Of a stretch of 43,579 nucleotides of DNA, positions 7,468-17,099 are shown one piece after another. A program made the translations under genes and the position numbers. Every line of letters starts with the position of its first letter. Position 1 is the first letter of the stretch. The notes beneath the pieces are model-generated. The model had not been told where the DNA came from. It searched no databases and saw only the letters and a program-made list of their open reading frames with translations. The DNA comes from Phycisphaerae bacterium (lineage in GTDB: Bacteria; Planctomycetota; Phycisphaerae; UBA1845; PWPN01), in contig DAOOIV010000036.1 in assembly GCA_035384605.1 (NCBI GenBank), positions 1 to 43,579 of the forward strand. The letters are read 5' to 3'.

Positions 7468-9690
7468 ATGATGATTCGTCGGGCGCCTATGTGCTTGCTG
7501 CTTTGCCTGTTGCCTGCCGGCTGTGCCGTCTGGAAGTCGGATCGCGTTGCCATCGATGATCTTCTGCACCGCCCGGATGCCCGCCAGGGAACCCTCGGAC
7601 CCACCGGCAAACGGTTGTTCACGGAACGACTGGATCCGGGACTCGGCTTCCGCGGGCAGTTCTCCTACATCCATTACGCCAAGATCGCCGACCCGATCGT
7701 GTTTCAGCCGCTTGACCGGGCCATATCGAGCTCCAATCACAACATCTTCAAACAAGACAAGCCCTTCGTTTCGGCAACGGACCGAGTCGACTGGTTCCCG
7801 AGCCACCTCGCGACTCACTCGCGGTTCGGCCGCTTCGTGGTCATCGAGCGCAAGTTCATCACCGACGACGATACGCTGGTGGACCTGGTGACGGTCACGA
7901 ACGACTCGAAGGTCTCCGCCGAATGCCTTCTTCATGTCTCCAGCGGGTTGGCCCGCGAGCGCGGCCCGGACAACACGCTGACAGGCTCGGCCGACTTCCA
8001 CGGGGTTCGCGGGCATGCAGTCCTGCTTGCGCCCCGTTTCACACTTGCGAGCAAGCAGTCGTCGCTCTGGCGACGTGTCAACATCAGGCCCGGCCGGTCG
8101 GTGAGTCTCCGCATCGTCATGTCGTTCCAGGAAGACGCCGCCAAGGCCGCGCAAACCGCTCGCGAATGGGCGAGTCGGCCCAATGCCCTTCCACACCACA
8201 AGGCGGTCTACCAGAAATGGTTCGATGACAACTGCCCACACTTCGAGTGCGACGATCCATATATCACCAAGCTGTACTGGTATCGCTGGTTCGTCGCCCG
8301 GCACTGCCTGAGCCGGGCCCGCACGGGCAACCTGCCTTATCCGTACTTCTTCGAGGGGACGCACCAGCCTCACTTCCCGCGCCTGATCTCCTTCAGCTCA
8401 CCGCACATCATCGCCGAGACCCGCTGGCTTCGTGACCCGCAATACGCGTTCGGGCAGGTGCAAAACCACTGCCTCAATCCTGACGACACCAACAAGTTCT
8501 TCATCTCTGCACGGATCAACGAAAAGGGCGGCGACTACAATAACTGGATCGTCAAGGCCGCCTGGGAAGCGTTCAAAGTCCATCCCGACCGCCGCTGGCT
8601 CCAGTCGGTGATCGAGCCGATGTCGGAGGACGTGCGGGGCACGCTTCGACAGTTTGACCGCGACGGCGACTTTCTACCCACCCCGCGCAATCACGGTACA
8701 ACCGGTATGGAGTTCCAGCCGTCGTTCTTCTACTTCAACGAGAATTACGACAACAGCAAGCCCGATGCCAGGCTCGAGCGAGGGGACTACGCCGCCTATT
8801 TGTACGGCAACGCGACCGCGCTCGCGGAAGCATGGCGGTTCCTGGAGGACGAAGCCCGCGCCGCTGAGTTCCAGCAACTGGCGGGCAAGATCCGGGCGGC
8901 GTGCCTGGAGAAGCTGTGGAACCCGACAGACCGGTTCTGCTATGCCGCCCGTGAGCATGACGGGGCCGTCGCTCGGGTCCGCGAAATTGTCGGGTTTTAC
9001 CCGTTCATGAGCCGGTTGTTCCCCAATCAGGCCGAATACGTGGCCAGCCTGGCTTACCTGGTCGATCCGACCGAGTTCTGGACGGCCTATCCCCCCGCGA
9101 CGGTTTCCCGCAAGTGCCCGGCCTATACCCCCCATGTGGCCACTTGGCCGGCGGCTGGGGGCAAGACCCACGGCTGCATGTGGAACGGCCCGGCTTGGCC
9201 CCACGCCACAAGTATGATCTTGGACGTCATGGCCATCGCCCTCCGCGACTATACCCAGCCGCACGTCAAACCGGAGCACTTCTGGCACGCTCTGGACCGC
9301 TATACGCACTTGCAGTATGAAAATGGGGACCTCGCCCGGCCGCTGGTCACCGAATACTACGATGGCCAGAGCGGTTCGCCGGATCCCACGGGCTGTCCGG
9401 ACTACTTCCACAGCACCTACTGCGATCTGGTCATCCGACACCTGGTCGGGTTGCAGCCGTCAAACAGCGACCGGGCGGTAATAGACCCGATCCCCGGACC
9501 GCTGAAGTGGTTCAGATTGCGGAGGTTGCGATATCGCGGCCACGAGCTGGATATCGTGTACAATTCCGCGGACGCCGCGTCGGCAGCAGGCCTGACGGTC
9601 TGGGTGGATGCGAAACAGGTGGCTCATCGGGCCGGAAAACTCGGGCAGGTCGAGTTCGATCTGCGGGCTGCCCAATCGGCGCGGATGTGA
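7468..9690 (+). CDS. Lipoprotein glycoside hydrolase, (alpha/alpha)6-barrel (GH63/MGH1-like)
   Basis: A 740-residue exported enzyme. It starts at ATG 7468 (or 7471) after GCGGAGA, with hydrophobic MCLLLCLLPAGC as the lipoprotein signal. After a beta-rich N-terminal domain (roughly residues 30-240), an (alpha/alpha)6 catalytic domain follows with DPYITKLYWYRWFVARHCL, GGDYNNWIVKAAWEAF, MEFQPSFFYFNENYD, DYAAYLYGNATALAEAW and the strongly conserved WNGPAWPHATSM. That last motif and the order are those of the mannosylglycerate-hydrolase/GH63-like clan, which also resembles trehalases. It likely trims alpha-linked oligosaccharides at the outer surface or in the periplasm. The substrate is not determined. 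The GH113-like gene follows 64 nt downstream. Confidence 0.8.
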   Translation: MMIRRAPMCLLLCLLPAGCAVWKSDRVAIDDLLHRPDARQGTLGPTGKRLFTERLDPGLGFRGQFSYIHYAKIADPIVFQPLDRAISSSNHNIFKQDKPFVSATDRVDWFPSHLATHSRFGRFVVIERKFITDDDTLVDLVTVTNDSKVSAECLLHVSSGLARERGPDNTLTGSADFHGVRGHAVLLAPRFTLASKQSSLWRRVNIRPGRSVSLRIVMSFQEDAAKAAQTAREWASRPNALPHHKAVYQKWFDDNCPHFECDDPYITKLYWYRWFVARHCLSRARTGNLPYPYFFEGTHQPHFPRLISFSSPHIIAETRWLRDPQYAFGQVQNHCLNPDDTNKFFISARINEKGGDYNNWIVKAAWEAFKVHPDRRWLQSVIEPMSEDVRGTLRQFDRDGDFLPTPRNHGTTGMEFQPSFFYFNENYDNSKPDARLERGDYAAYLYGNATALAEAWRFLEDEARAAEFQQLAGKIRAACLEKLWNPTDRFCYAAREHDGAVARVREIVGFYPFMSRLFPNQAEYVASLAYLVDPTEFWTAYPPATVSRKCPAYTPHVATWPAAGGKTHGCMWNGPAWPHATSMILDVMAIALRDYTQPHVKPEHFWHALDRYTHLQYENGDLARPLVTEYYDGQSGSPDPTGCPDYFHSTYCDLVIRHLVGLQPSNSDRAVIDPIPGPLKWFRLRRLRYRGHELDIVYNSADAASAAGLTVWVDAKQVAHRAGKLGQVEFDLRAAQSARM

Positions 9691-9754
9691 GTACGTTGGG
9701 TTGCCCAGAGTGGACAGCGGCTTCTTGCGCATGTGTTGAGGGAGACTGAACGGG

Positions 9755-10924
9755 ATGAAGGTGGTGTGGCAGGTTGCAGGCGGTCTCTGCGTCCTCGCGG
9801 CGGCACTTTGGTGGACGTGTGCAGGCCGGGGAGACGGCGGGCGAGACTCCGCCGGCCGGTCGGCTGATCGGGGCGGCAAGGCCGTTACCCCCCCGCTTCC
9901 GAGAAGGCCCGTCTCGGCCTTGGCGGGCGTCCCCTACCATGGCATGTCGTGGCAGGTACATTACTCGGCCACAGCAATCCAGCAGGCCAAGGTGCTCCTT
10001 CGAGAGATTGCCGATCTCGGCGCCGATACCGTCATGATCAGCAATCCCGGCTACCAGGAGCACGCCGGCTCCGATTCGTTCAAGATCGACCCGGTCGTGA
10101 CGCCGAGCAGGGAACAGTGGCTCGAAATCTTCAAGATCGCCCACGACAACGGCCTGCGGGTCATCCTCATGCCGATCATCTTGCTGTCCGACCCGCGCGG
10201 AAATGAATGGCGAGGCGTGATCAGCCCGCCCAACTGGGACGACTGGTTCGAGCAGTATCGCAAATTCGTCCTGCACTTCGCCCGCATCGCCGAGGAGGGC
10301 AAGGTCGAGGTCTTCATGGTGGGCTCGGAGCTGGTCAGCACCGAAAAGTTCACCAACCGCTGGTACGAGGTGATTCGCGAAGTCCGCAGGGAGTTCTCCG
10401 GCAAGCTTTCCTATTCGGCTAACTGGGATCATTACAAAGTGATCGAGTTCTGGGACGAACTGGACCTCGTCGGGATGACCAGCTACTACAAGCTTTCGTC
10501 CGAGCCTCGTCCGTCCCTCCACAACCTCATCAAGGCGTGGGAACCCCTCAAGAAGGGCCTGCTTAAGTGGCAGGCCACGGTCAACAAGCCGTTGCTGTTC
10601 ACCGAAGCCGGATGGTGCAGCCAGGAAGGCGCGTCCATCGAACCGTGGAACTACTACTACAAGCAGGAAGCCACGCCTGCCGGACTGGAAGAGCAACTCA
10701 ATTGTTACCTCGCGTTCATGGAGACCTGGAAGTACTCCGATGAGCCGGGCAAAAGCCTGACGCCCGACCAATTGGGCGGCGTCCTGTGGTGGGAGTGGAA
10801 CGATACGCCCGGCGGAAAGGACGACTACAACTACACCCCGCGCGGCAAACCCGCAGAGAGGGCTTTGCGCGACTGGTTTGCCGCCGCTCGACAAAGGTGG
10901 CCTGCGACCTCGCCCGCAAAGTAG
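9755..10924 (+). CDS. GH113-like (clan GH-A) glycoside hydrolase
   Basis: A 389-residue protein with an N-terminal membrane/signal segment (VAGGLCVLAAALWWTCAG) and a Ser/Gly/Arg-rich linker to about residue 52. The catalytic TIM barrel matches beta-mannanase/mannosidase-type GH113: GMSWQVHYSA at the start, VMISNPGYQEH, VILMPIILLSD, then VEVFMVGSELVST with Glu192 as likely acid/base and LLFTEAGWCSQ with Glu284 as likely nucleophile, finishing with GGVLWWEWND. The ATG at 9755 follows GAGGGAGA. It is probably periplasmic or membrane-anchored and co-transcribed with the preceding glycosidase. Whether it acts on mannan or another beta-glycan cannot be decided here. Confidence 0.82.
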   Translation: MKVVWQVAGGLCVLAAALWWTCAGRGDGGRDSAGRSADRGGKAVTPPLPRRPVSALAGVPYHGMSWQVHYSATAIQQAKVLLREIADLGADTVMISNPGYQEHAGSDSFKIDPVVTPSREQWLEIFKIAHDNGLRVILMPIILLSDPRGNEWRGVISPPNWDDWFEQYRKFVLHFARIAEEGKVEVFMVGSELVSTEKFTNRWYEVIREVRREFSGKLSYSANWDHYKVIEFWDELDLVGMTSYYKLSSEPRPSLHNLIKAWEPLKKGLLKWQATVNKPLLFTEAGWCSQEGASIEPWNYYYKQEATPAGLEEQLNCYLAFMETWKYSDEPGKSLTPDQLGGVLWWEWNDTPGGKDDYNYTPRGKPAERALRDWFAAARQRWPATSPAK

Positions 10925-10934
10925 AACCCGGCGG

Positions 10935-11375
10935 TCATTCATGTGTCTCCGGCAGGTGTTCCTTAATCAGCTTGGGCACGTCCAGCAGCAGTTCACGCAA
11001 GCCCTTTCGCCCGGCGACTTCGACGGCGGTGTTGAAGGCGAACCATTCGCGCTCCCGGCGATACTGCTCCGGGTACTCGGGCTGGATCTCCGTCACCCGC
11101 AACAGGAACACCGTGACGTGAACCATGGCGTCCCATTCCTTCTTGTTGAACGAGAAGAAGCCGACGGGTTGCTCGGAGAGCACGCCTGCCACGCCGGCCT
11201 CCTCGATGGCTTCGGCACGGGCGGTTTCCCTCGGAGAGACACCCGGATCGATCAGCCCCTTGGGGATTCCCCATCTTTCCTTGTCGATCCGACGGATCAG
11301 GAGGATCTCGAGCCGGCCGTTCGAGTCGTGACGATAGGGAATTGCTCCGGCTTGGGCATAGATTTCACTGCTCAC
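10935..11375 (-). CDS. Nudix hydrolase
   Basis: A 146-residue Nudix protein. The start GTG 11375 is chosen because GGAGGT (minus strand, 11386-11381) lies 5 nt upstream; it begins SSEIYAQAGAIPYR as many family members do. The Nudix box region is GLIDPGVSPRETARAEAIEE followed by AGV: the EAIEEAG metal-binding part is kept, but the first Glu of the GX5E motif reads Val and the Arg of REUXEE reads Ala. WGIPKG precedes it. Nudix enzymes hydrolyse nucleoside diphosphate derivatives; the substrate of this one is unknown. It ends 10 nt from, and converges with, the GH113-like gene. Confidence 0.88.
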   Translation of the reverse strand: MSSEIYAQAGAIPYRHDSNGRLEILLIRRIDKERWGIPKGLIDPGVSPRETARAEAIEEAGVAGVLSEQPVGFFSFNKKEWDAMVHVTVFLLRVTEIQPEYPEQYRREREWFAFNTAVEVAGRKGLRELLLDVPKLIKEHLPETHE

Positions 11376-11635
11376 GTCTGACCTCCGCTCCTCGTTGCAC
11401 GACTCCATGATATCCCACAAGGGCTGCTTTGTAAGCCGGGGCCGGTTTCGGCCTTGCGGAACCTCCGCCGGGGCTCGCGCGGACGATCATACGTGGCCGG
11501 ATAGCCTCTCGGGAAAGCCCCCAGGGAGCGATCGCCTCACGCGCCGGCCCCTCTGTCCTTGACCCCGGCAAGCGATCGGAATTCTGAGAACCCCCTGGAC
11601 TATCGTGCGCCCGGACATCGGGAGAAGGTCCGAGG

Positions 11636-11663
11636 TTGATCGGCCGCAGTTTACGGGGATAAT
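11636..11663 (+). promoter_or_regulatory. Predicted sigma70-type promoter of tyrS
   Basis: A -35 TTGATC (11636-11641), 16-nt spacer and -10 GATAAT (11658-11663) precede the TyrRS start. Transcription would begin about 7 nt downstream, at or very close to the ATG at 11670. No ribosome binding site is visible, which fits a leaderless transcript. Confidence 0.5.
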
Positions 11664-11669
11664 GACAAT

Positions 11670-12911
11670 ATGAGCTTCGCGACAGTTGAGGAACAGTTGA
11701 GAGTGCTGACCCGTGGGGTCGAGCGGATTGACACCTTGGACGAGTTGCGGCAAAAGCTGCAGCGGTCCCGGCAGACTAATACGCCCCTGCGGATCAAGCT
11801 CGGATTGGATCCGACGGCCCCAGACATCCACCTCGGCCATACCGTGGTCCTCCGCAAGATGCGGCAATTCCAGGACTTGGGGCACAAGGCGGTGCTGATT
11901 ATCGGTGATTATACCGCCAAGATCGGCGACCCCTCCGGCCGCAGCAAGACACGACCGGTCCTGGATGACAAGGCTATCGAGGCCAACGCCAAGACCTACT
12001 TCGAGCAGGCTGGCAAGGTGCTCGATACCTCGCCCGACAGATTGGAGGTCCGCCCAAACAGCGAATGGCTCGCGGGGATGACCTTTGCGGATGTCCTCAA
12101 GCTGGCCGGGCAGATGACCGTCGGCCAGATGCTCAAGCGGGAGGATTTCCGAAAGCGCTTCGAGGCGGAAATCCCCATCGGTGTGCACGAATTGCTCTAC
12201 CCCCTCATGCAGGGTTGGGACAGCGTTTGCATCCAGTCAGATGTAGAACTGGGCGGCACAGATCAAACATTCAACAACCTCGTCGGTCGCGACCTGCAGC
12301 GCGGCGCCGGCCAGGAAGCCCAGGTGGTCATGGTGATGCCGATTCTGGTCGGCTTGGATGGCGTCGAGAAGATGAGCAAGTCATTGGGCAACTACGTGGG
12401 CGTGTCCGAATCGCCCCACGACATGTTCGGCAAGCTGATGAGTCTTCCCGACGGCTGCATGGCGAACTATCTGACGTTGCTGACCTCCATACCCGACGGC
12501 GAGATCCGCGACCTGACCGACGCGAGCAAGACCCATCCCATGGAGGCCAAGAAACGGCTGGCTGTGGAGGTGGCCTCGGCGTTTCACGACCGCAAGCTTG
12601 TCCAGCAGGCCCGGGCTGAATGGGAGCAGATTCACCAGAAGAAGGCCTCGACGGGCGATCTGGTTGTACCGGCCGACACGCCGACCATCCGGGTCCCCGA
12701 CGCGGTCATGCAGGACGGCCGGGCCATGACCCTCAAGCTCATCGTGGCCTGCGGCTTCGCCGCCACCAACAGCGAAGCCCGCCGGCTGATCGAAGAAAAA
12801 GGCATTCGTCTCAACGGCGAGCTGGTTGAAGAGGCCACCGGAACGCTTGCTGTCAAGACCGGCGATATTCTCCAACGTGGCAAGCGAAAGTTCGTACGAC
12901 TGACGGTCTAA
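11670..12911 (+). CDS. tyrS: Tyrosyl-tRNA synthetase
   Basis: A 413-residue class I aminoacyl-tRNA synthetase that charges tRNA-Tyr. The HIGH-type motif is HLGH (residues 54-57, in GLDPTAPDIHLGHT) and the KMSKS motif is at 234-238. DVELGGTDQTFN carries the tyrosine-site region, and an S4-like RNA-binding domain (LIVACGFAATNSEARRLIEE onward) ends the protein. Length and motif spelling (PDIHLGHT) fit the TyrZ-like bacterial branch. There is no ribosome binding site before ATG 11670, and the promoter at 11636-11663 suggests leaderless translation. It is flanked by convergent and divergent unrelated genes, so it is probably monocistronic. Confidence 0.97.
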   Translation: MSFATVEEQLRVLTRGVERIDTLDELRQKLQRSRQTNTPLRIKLGLDPTAPDIHLGHTVVLRKMRQFQDLGHKAVLIIGDYTAKIGDPSGRSKTRPVLDDKAIEANAKTYFEQAGKVLDTSPDRLEVRPNSEWLAGMTFADVLKLAGQMTVGQMLKREDFRKRFEAEIPIGVHELLYPLMQGWDSVCIQSDVELGGTDQTFNNLVGRDLQRGAGQEAQVVMVMPILVGLDGVEKMSKSLGNYVGVSESPHDMFGKLMSLPDGCMANYLTLLTSIPDGEIRDLTDASKTHPMEAKKRLAVEVASAFHDRKLVQQARAEWEQIHQKKASTGDLVVPADTPTIRVPDAVMQDGRAMTLKLIVACGFAATNSEARRLIEEKGIRLNGELVEEATGTLAVKTGDILQRGKRKFVRLTV

Positions 12912-13051
12912 CCAGGGCTTGCAGGTTTTGGAGCATTCCACCTTTGCCGGCGCAGCCTCCGAGTCGGCCGTCGGCTGCCCGGGGGGCGCGACGTTGCATT
13001 GTCGGCTCGTGGCCCGTTTCCCACCTGTTGACCAGGGATCTCTCACGCAAG

Positions 13052-16000
13052 TCACTGTCCGCGAGTGGTTACGACAACGGGCCCTGCCGTAGAGGGTGCC
13101 CCCTCCGCGGAAACCACAATGCGCAAGCCATAGTGATCGCGCCGGGCGTCCGGCAATGCCCGATCCCGTCGGGCGGACCCCTGATTCTCCGGTTCGACCC
13201 AGTCCCATGACCCGCCACGCAGGATTCGCTGACGCGGACCGGCGAATTCCGTCGGCGGCGCTTTCGTCCCAGGATAGGGCTCAAACCAGTCGGCGCACCA
13301 TTCGCGCACGTTACCGTGCATGTCATACAGGCCCCAGGCGTTCGGCTTTTTCATGCCCACAGGGTGGGTTCTACCCTCTACGTCACGCCCCCCATACCAT
13401 GCATGATCGCCAAGATCCTGCACCTCGTCTCCGAAAGACCAATATGACGTTGATCCCGCTCTGCAGGCATATTCCCATTCGGCCTCGCTGGGCAACCGCA
13501 CGGAACGACGAACCCGGCGGCTGAGACGCTCGCAAAAGTCATGAGCCATATGCCAACTGACCATTTCCACCGGCAGGTTGTCATCGCCTTGGAAGTGCGA
13601 CGGGTTCTGACCGCTCATCACTCGTTTCCACTGGGCCTGTGTCACCTCGTATTTACCCATGTAAAACGGGTGGTCGATGCGAACGCGGTGCGGCGGCCGC
13701 TCGTAGGCTCCGGCCCGCGGCTCATTATTCGGCAATCCCATCATGAACTCGCCGGCCGGAATCAGGACCAGCTCGATGGTCAGCCCGTCGCCCAGATCAA
13801 GCTGCAGCAGGGGAGGCAAGGGAACGACAGCCTCGCCCTCTTCGGGCAGACGAAAAGCGACGGGACCGACCCGATCGGGCAACAGTTGCGCTGCATTGTT
13901 GGTCTCGCAGATCTCGTCGATTTCGTTTTCCGGATCGATCACGATCCGATAAGCCGCCGTCAGGTCCAGGCCGGGCACGTCGAAGATGAGACGTTCAAGA
14001 TACGGTGACAGATTCACCGGCTGTGATATTCGCGGCACGCGCTGAACCCCCAGAGTGGTCCATGCCTCCCTCTCCTGGCGCTGCACGGCTACGGCGCAGT
14101 TCTTGGCCGCGGCGTTTCCGATGTTGTGGACATCGACAATGACCTGCTTGCCCTGAACTGTTATATCACGCGCGTGAAGGGCAAGGTCGCTTGCGCGTTG
14201 CGGTACCGGCATCGCTTCCTCAAGTCGCAGATCCAGCACGTATACTTTTTGGGGAGGCAGAGTAATGGGAACGACTTGGCCGCGCGTTCGAATGTCAACG
14301 CGGCATGAGGGTGCCCATGCGTACCGGTGCTGGAATGGGAATTCCCCTTTCAACTGTTCGCCCGCATTGAGTACGTAGCGTCCCGGAATCAGTTGCCAGA
14401 CTCGCAATCCGATCGGCGTCGCCTCTTCCCGAAAGGAATACAACCATACGCGTAATCGCCGGGGCGTCGTGTCAATCACCAAGGCCGCGAAATCCGTGTC
14501 CGGAGTCTCGTAAGTCACCGCCCAGGTAGGAAGCTCACAGTCGCCCGTGGTGTTGATCGCGCCGGTGTAGGCGCTCCACACTTCTGCCACCGCCGGCAAG
14601 TGCAGACGGTCGGTCGACAGGGTTTCAGTGGTCCAGTACCACAGGTTGGTCCGCAGGCTTTTCGCGGCTTTCTCGATGCCGGACATGAGACGATTGAGAT
14701 CGTGGTCGATCGGATAAAGCTGCGGCGCGGTGCCAAAACGCATTGTGTACTCGTCGTACACACGCTCCCCCGTCAGGTGTCGATAAAGCGCGGTTAGATT
14801 TGCCCCTGCCGAATGAGCCATCGGCAGACGAAACCACTCGCGCGAGCCCGGCTGTAGCTGGTCTCGCTCCCGATCACGCTGAAGCGGACCCAAGCTGGCC
14901 CAGTCCATCAGCAATTGCATCGGCTTGAGGAACTCCGCGTCGCCCGTCAGCGCGTAGACGTTCAGAAACGACTCCTGAAGCATTCCGCCTTGACCCCAGG
15001 GACCGTACAGGTGGGTCGGATCTTCGGCGTACCACGGCTTGCCGCTCCATGGATGTTGCCAGTGGCCGCTGGGAAACCAGAGAGTGCCCGGAAGCACTCC
15101 CGACGGTTTGTCCGGGGCATCGGCCATGGCCGCTTCCCTCCAGCCGTCCAGCCACCGCACATACCAATCCAGGGCTTCCTCATTGCCGTACCACGCGAGC
15201 CACAGGAAATGCTTCATCGCTCGTGCATGATAACCCGTGTCGCCTCCGGCCCGTTCATGTGTCGCCACGCCCCGAGAACCGAAGGTTCCCGAGAGAAAAC
15301 GCGGGTGGCCTTGGGCGTCGAGCCCCATGAATCTCTCGCGAATCGTCTTGGCCGAGCGGAGGTTGAACTCATAGAACCGCGCATCGCCGTATCGAAGCAG
15401 CATCATCGTCGGGAAACTGTCCGCGCTTTGCTCCGCCGAGTGCTCGACGTCGCTCACGTCCGGGTTGTATCCCTCGACCGTATCGTACTTCCATACTCCC
15501 TCGGCCAGACGTTCAACACCCTCGATGATTCTTCGGTTGGCGGTGGAAATGGCCGCTATCGGGACAATCTTGCGAAGCATCTCGACATCGTCGCCGTAGC
15601 CGCCCCCACACTGCCCGTCCGATCGTTGACGACATTCAAAAATCCGCTCGACGATGACGCTCTCGCGGGCGTACGCCTCACGCAAATAAGCCGCCCATGC
15701 CGGATGTCTGTCCGTGTCGGCGTTCAACGGCTCACCCCATGGAACCGGATCGCCGACGTACTCCCGAAGAATCCGATTGTCCGGATACAGACTCAGCAAC
15801 CGCTTCATCCGTGCTCGACACTGCGCCTTGGCCCGCTCGTCACCGCCTTCCATCGCTTGCCAGTAATCGAATCGAGCCGCATACAAGCTGGCCTTGTGGC
15901 TGAACGGGTTGACCCGCTCGTCCAGGTCCGCAAGCGCCTTGGCATGACGAGGTCCGTCCCACCGGTTCAAGCACAGCCGACCGAAGTGCTCGACAAAAGG

Positions 16001-17008
16001 CGCATACAATCTGAGTATTTCGTTGTCCGGGTGGCGCCCGAGTTCTTCCCGCCACCGCGCGGCAAATGATCCGAATTCGCCGAAGTATTCGACCACCTGA
16101 CGCTGAGTGTATTCCCCGCCATCCTTTCGGTCGATCAGGTCTCCGTAAACTGGTTTTTCGAAGTAGTCCAAGTGCCCTAAGATGAAAGCCAGGCCGGTCA
16201 GTCTCAAGGTCACGTCATCCATCGCCTCAAAACGGGCACGGGCCTCTGCGAACCGCCGGTCGTTCAACAAAGCCAGGGCCTCCGCCAGCGCCGGTGTTGA
16301 GGCTTGCCCGGGCGAAAGGACAACCTCCGCGTTTCGACGCGTCAACGGCAGCCAGGGCAGCGGCGGCGGGCAGCAATCCGGATGAGGGGGCACCCTTGAA
16401 TAGATGCGGAGATGGTCCACCAGCATCCCATGTTCGGCAATCAACCCCACGCGCTGAATACCGGACGAACCCACAACCTTTTCAACCGCACCCTCCAGTA
16501 CGATGACGCCGTCAACCTTCAGCGTGAATTGTTTGCCCTCTCGCTGAGCAAGAAATCGAAACGGGCGGCCCGGTTGAATGCGAGTGGCGGCTCGTTCCTT
16601 AGTCAGATCCAGTCCCGGTCCTGTAATGCGAGCGGTGCCGTTTTCGGCCAGGTCGACCTCCAGCCGATAATGATCTCCGGTGCTCGAGTGAAGCTGACAG
16701 CCCACGATTCCGGGCGGAGCATCGGGCAGAGGGCGGGCATCAAACTCCACACGCACGTCACGAGACACGAGCTGTGCCACCAGAACGGGCTTCTCTTGAC
16801 CGGCAAGCCGCAATGCGCCTTCCACGATCGTTGCGATATCCTCGCCAACCTCGTATTTCGAACCCGCAACGGCCCTTTCGAAATCGTCCTCAAACACCGG
16901 CTTCCATTCGACCGGCTCGGCAATGGCCAATCGAGCAAATACGGAAACTGCAAGAACCGTCGCCCCCTTCAGGCTGCGCGCACAACGCGGGATCGATCCC
17001 AGAATCAA
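13052..17008 (-). CDS. Large secreted mosaic protein: LamG-like, alpha-toroid, CARDB and FGE-like (SUMF1) domains
   Basis: An exported protein of about 1318 residues. The TTG at 17008 is chosen because AAGGAGGT lies 6 nt upstream and it gives a clean signal peptide (hydrophobic ATVLAVSVFARLAIA, cleavage before EP); a longer reading from GTG 17044 has no ribosome binding site. Domains: a LamG/concanavalin-like region (about 35-220), a long helical, probably alpha/alpha-toroid region (about 240-900) rich in Trp and Tyr, a CARDB-like beta domain (about 980-1080, ending DEICETNNAAQLL), and a C-terminal FGE/SUMF1-like domain (about 1105-1300). The last has YEVTQAQWKRVM, NLPVEMVSWHMAHDFCERL, RLPSEAEWEYACRAG, YDMHGNVREWCADWF and ILRGGSWDW. 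No cysteine follows RGGS, so the copper-binding Cys pair of active formylglycine-generating enzymes is absent and this domain probably binds rather than catalyses. It converges with tyrS. Confidence 0.75.
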   Translation of the reverse strand: MILGSIPRCARSLKGATVLAVSVFARLAIAEPVEWKPVFEDDFERAVAGSKYEVGEDIATIVEGALRLAGQEKPVLVAQLVSRDVRVEFDARPLPDAPPGIVGCQLHSSTGDHYRLEVDLAENGTARITGPGLDLTKERAATRIQPGRPFRFLAQREGKQFTLKVDGVIVLEGAVEKVVGSSGIQRVGLIAEHGMLVDHLRIYSRVPPHPDCCPPPLPWLPLTRRNAEVVLSPGQASTPALAEALALLNDRRFAEARARFEAMDDVTLRLTGLAFILGHLDYFEKPVYGDLIDRKDGGEYTQRQVVEYFGEFGSFAARWREELGRHPDNEILRLYAPFVEHFGRLCLNRWDGPRHAKALADLDERVNPFSHKASLYAARFDYWQAMEGGDERAKAQCRARMKRLLSLYPDNRILREYVGDPVPWGEPLNADTDRHPAWAAYLREAYARESVIVERIFECRQRSDGQCGGGYGDDVEMLRKIVPIAAISTANRRIIEGVERLAEGVWKYDTVEGYNPDVSDVEHSAEQSADSFPTMMLLRYGDARFYEFNLRSAKTIRERFMGLDAQGHPRFLSGTFGSRGVATHERAGGDTGYHARAMKHFLWLAWYGNEEALDWYVRWLDGWREAAMADAPDKPSGVLPGTLWFPSGHWQHPWSGKPWYAEDPTHLYGPWGQGGMLQESFLNVYALTGDAEFLKPMQLLMDWASLGPLQRDRERDQLQPGSREWFRLPMAHSAGANLTALYRHLTGERVYDEYTMRFGTAPQLYPIDHDLNRLMSGIEKAAKSLRTNLWYWTTETLSTDRLHLPAVAEVWSAYTGAINTTGDCELPTWAVTYETPDTDFAALVIDTTPRRLRVWLYSFREEATPIGLRVWQLIPGRYVLNAGEQLKGEFPFQHRYAWAPSCRVDIRTRGQVVPITLPPQKVYVLDLRLEEAMPVPQRASDLALHARDITVQGKQVIVDVHNIGNAAAKNCAVAVQRQEREAWTTLGVQRVPRISQPVNLSPYLERLIFDVPGLDLTAAYRIVIDPENEIDEICETNNAAQLLPDRVGPVAFRLPEEGEAVVPLPPLLQLDLGDGLTIELVLIPAGEFMMGLPNNEPRAGAYERPPHRVRIDHPFYMGKYEVTQAQWKRVMSGQNPSHFQGDDNLPVEMVSWHMAHDFCERLSRRVRRSVRLPSEAEWEYACRAGSTSYWSFGDEVQDLGDHAWYGGRDVEGRTHPVGMKKPNAWGLYDMHGNVREWCADWFEPYPGTKAPPTEFAGPRQRILRGGSWDWVEPENQGSARRDRALPDARRDHYGLRIVVSAEGAPSTAGPVVVTTRGQ

Positions 17009-17099
17009 ACCCACACCTCCTTCTTGGATTCCAGAACGTCTCACGGTTATGTCGCCGGCTTCTCGCTGGCCTCACCGAAAGGGCCGGCCGAGTTGCCGG

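Noticed and set aside
13052..13700. An active formylglycine-generating enzyme for sulfatases.
   Set aside because: The two C-terminal cysteines required for catalysis are missing and no sulfatase gene is in the window.
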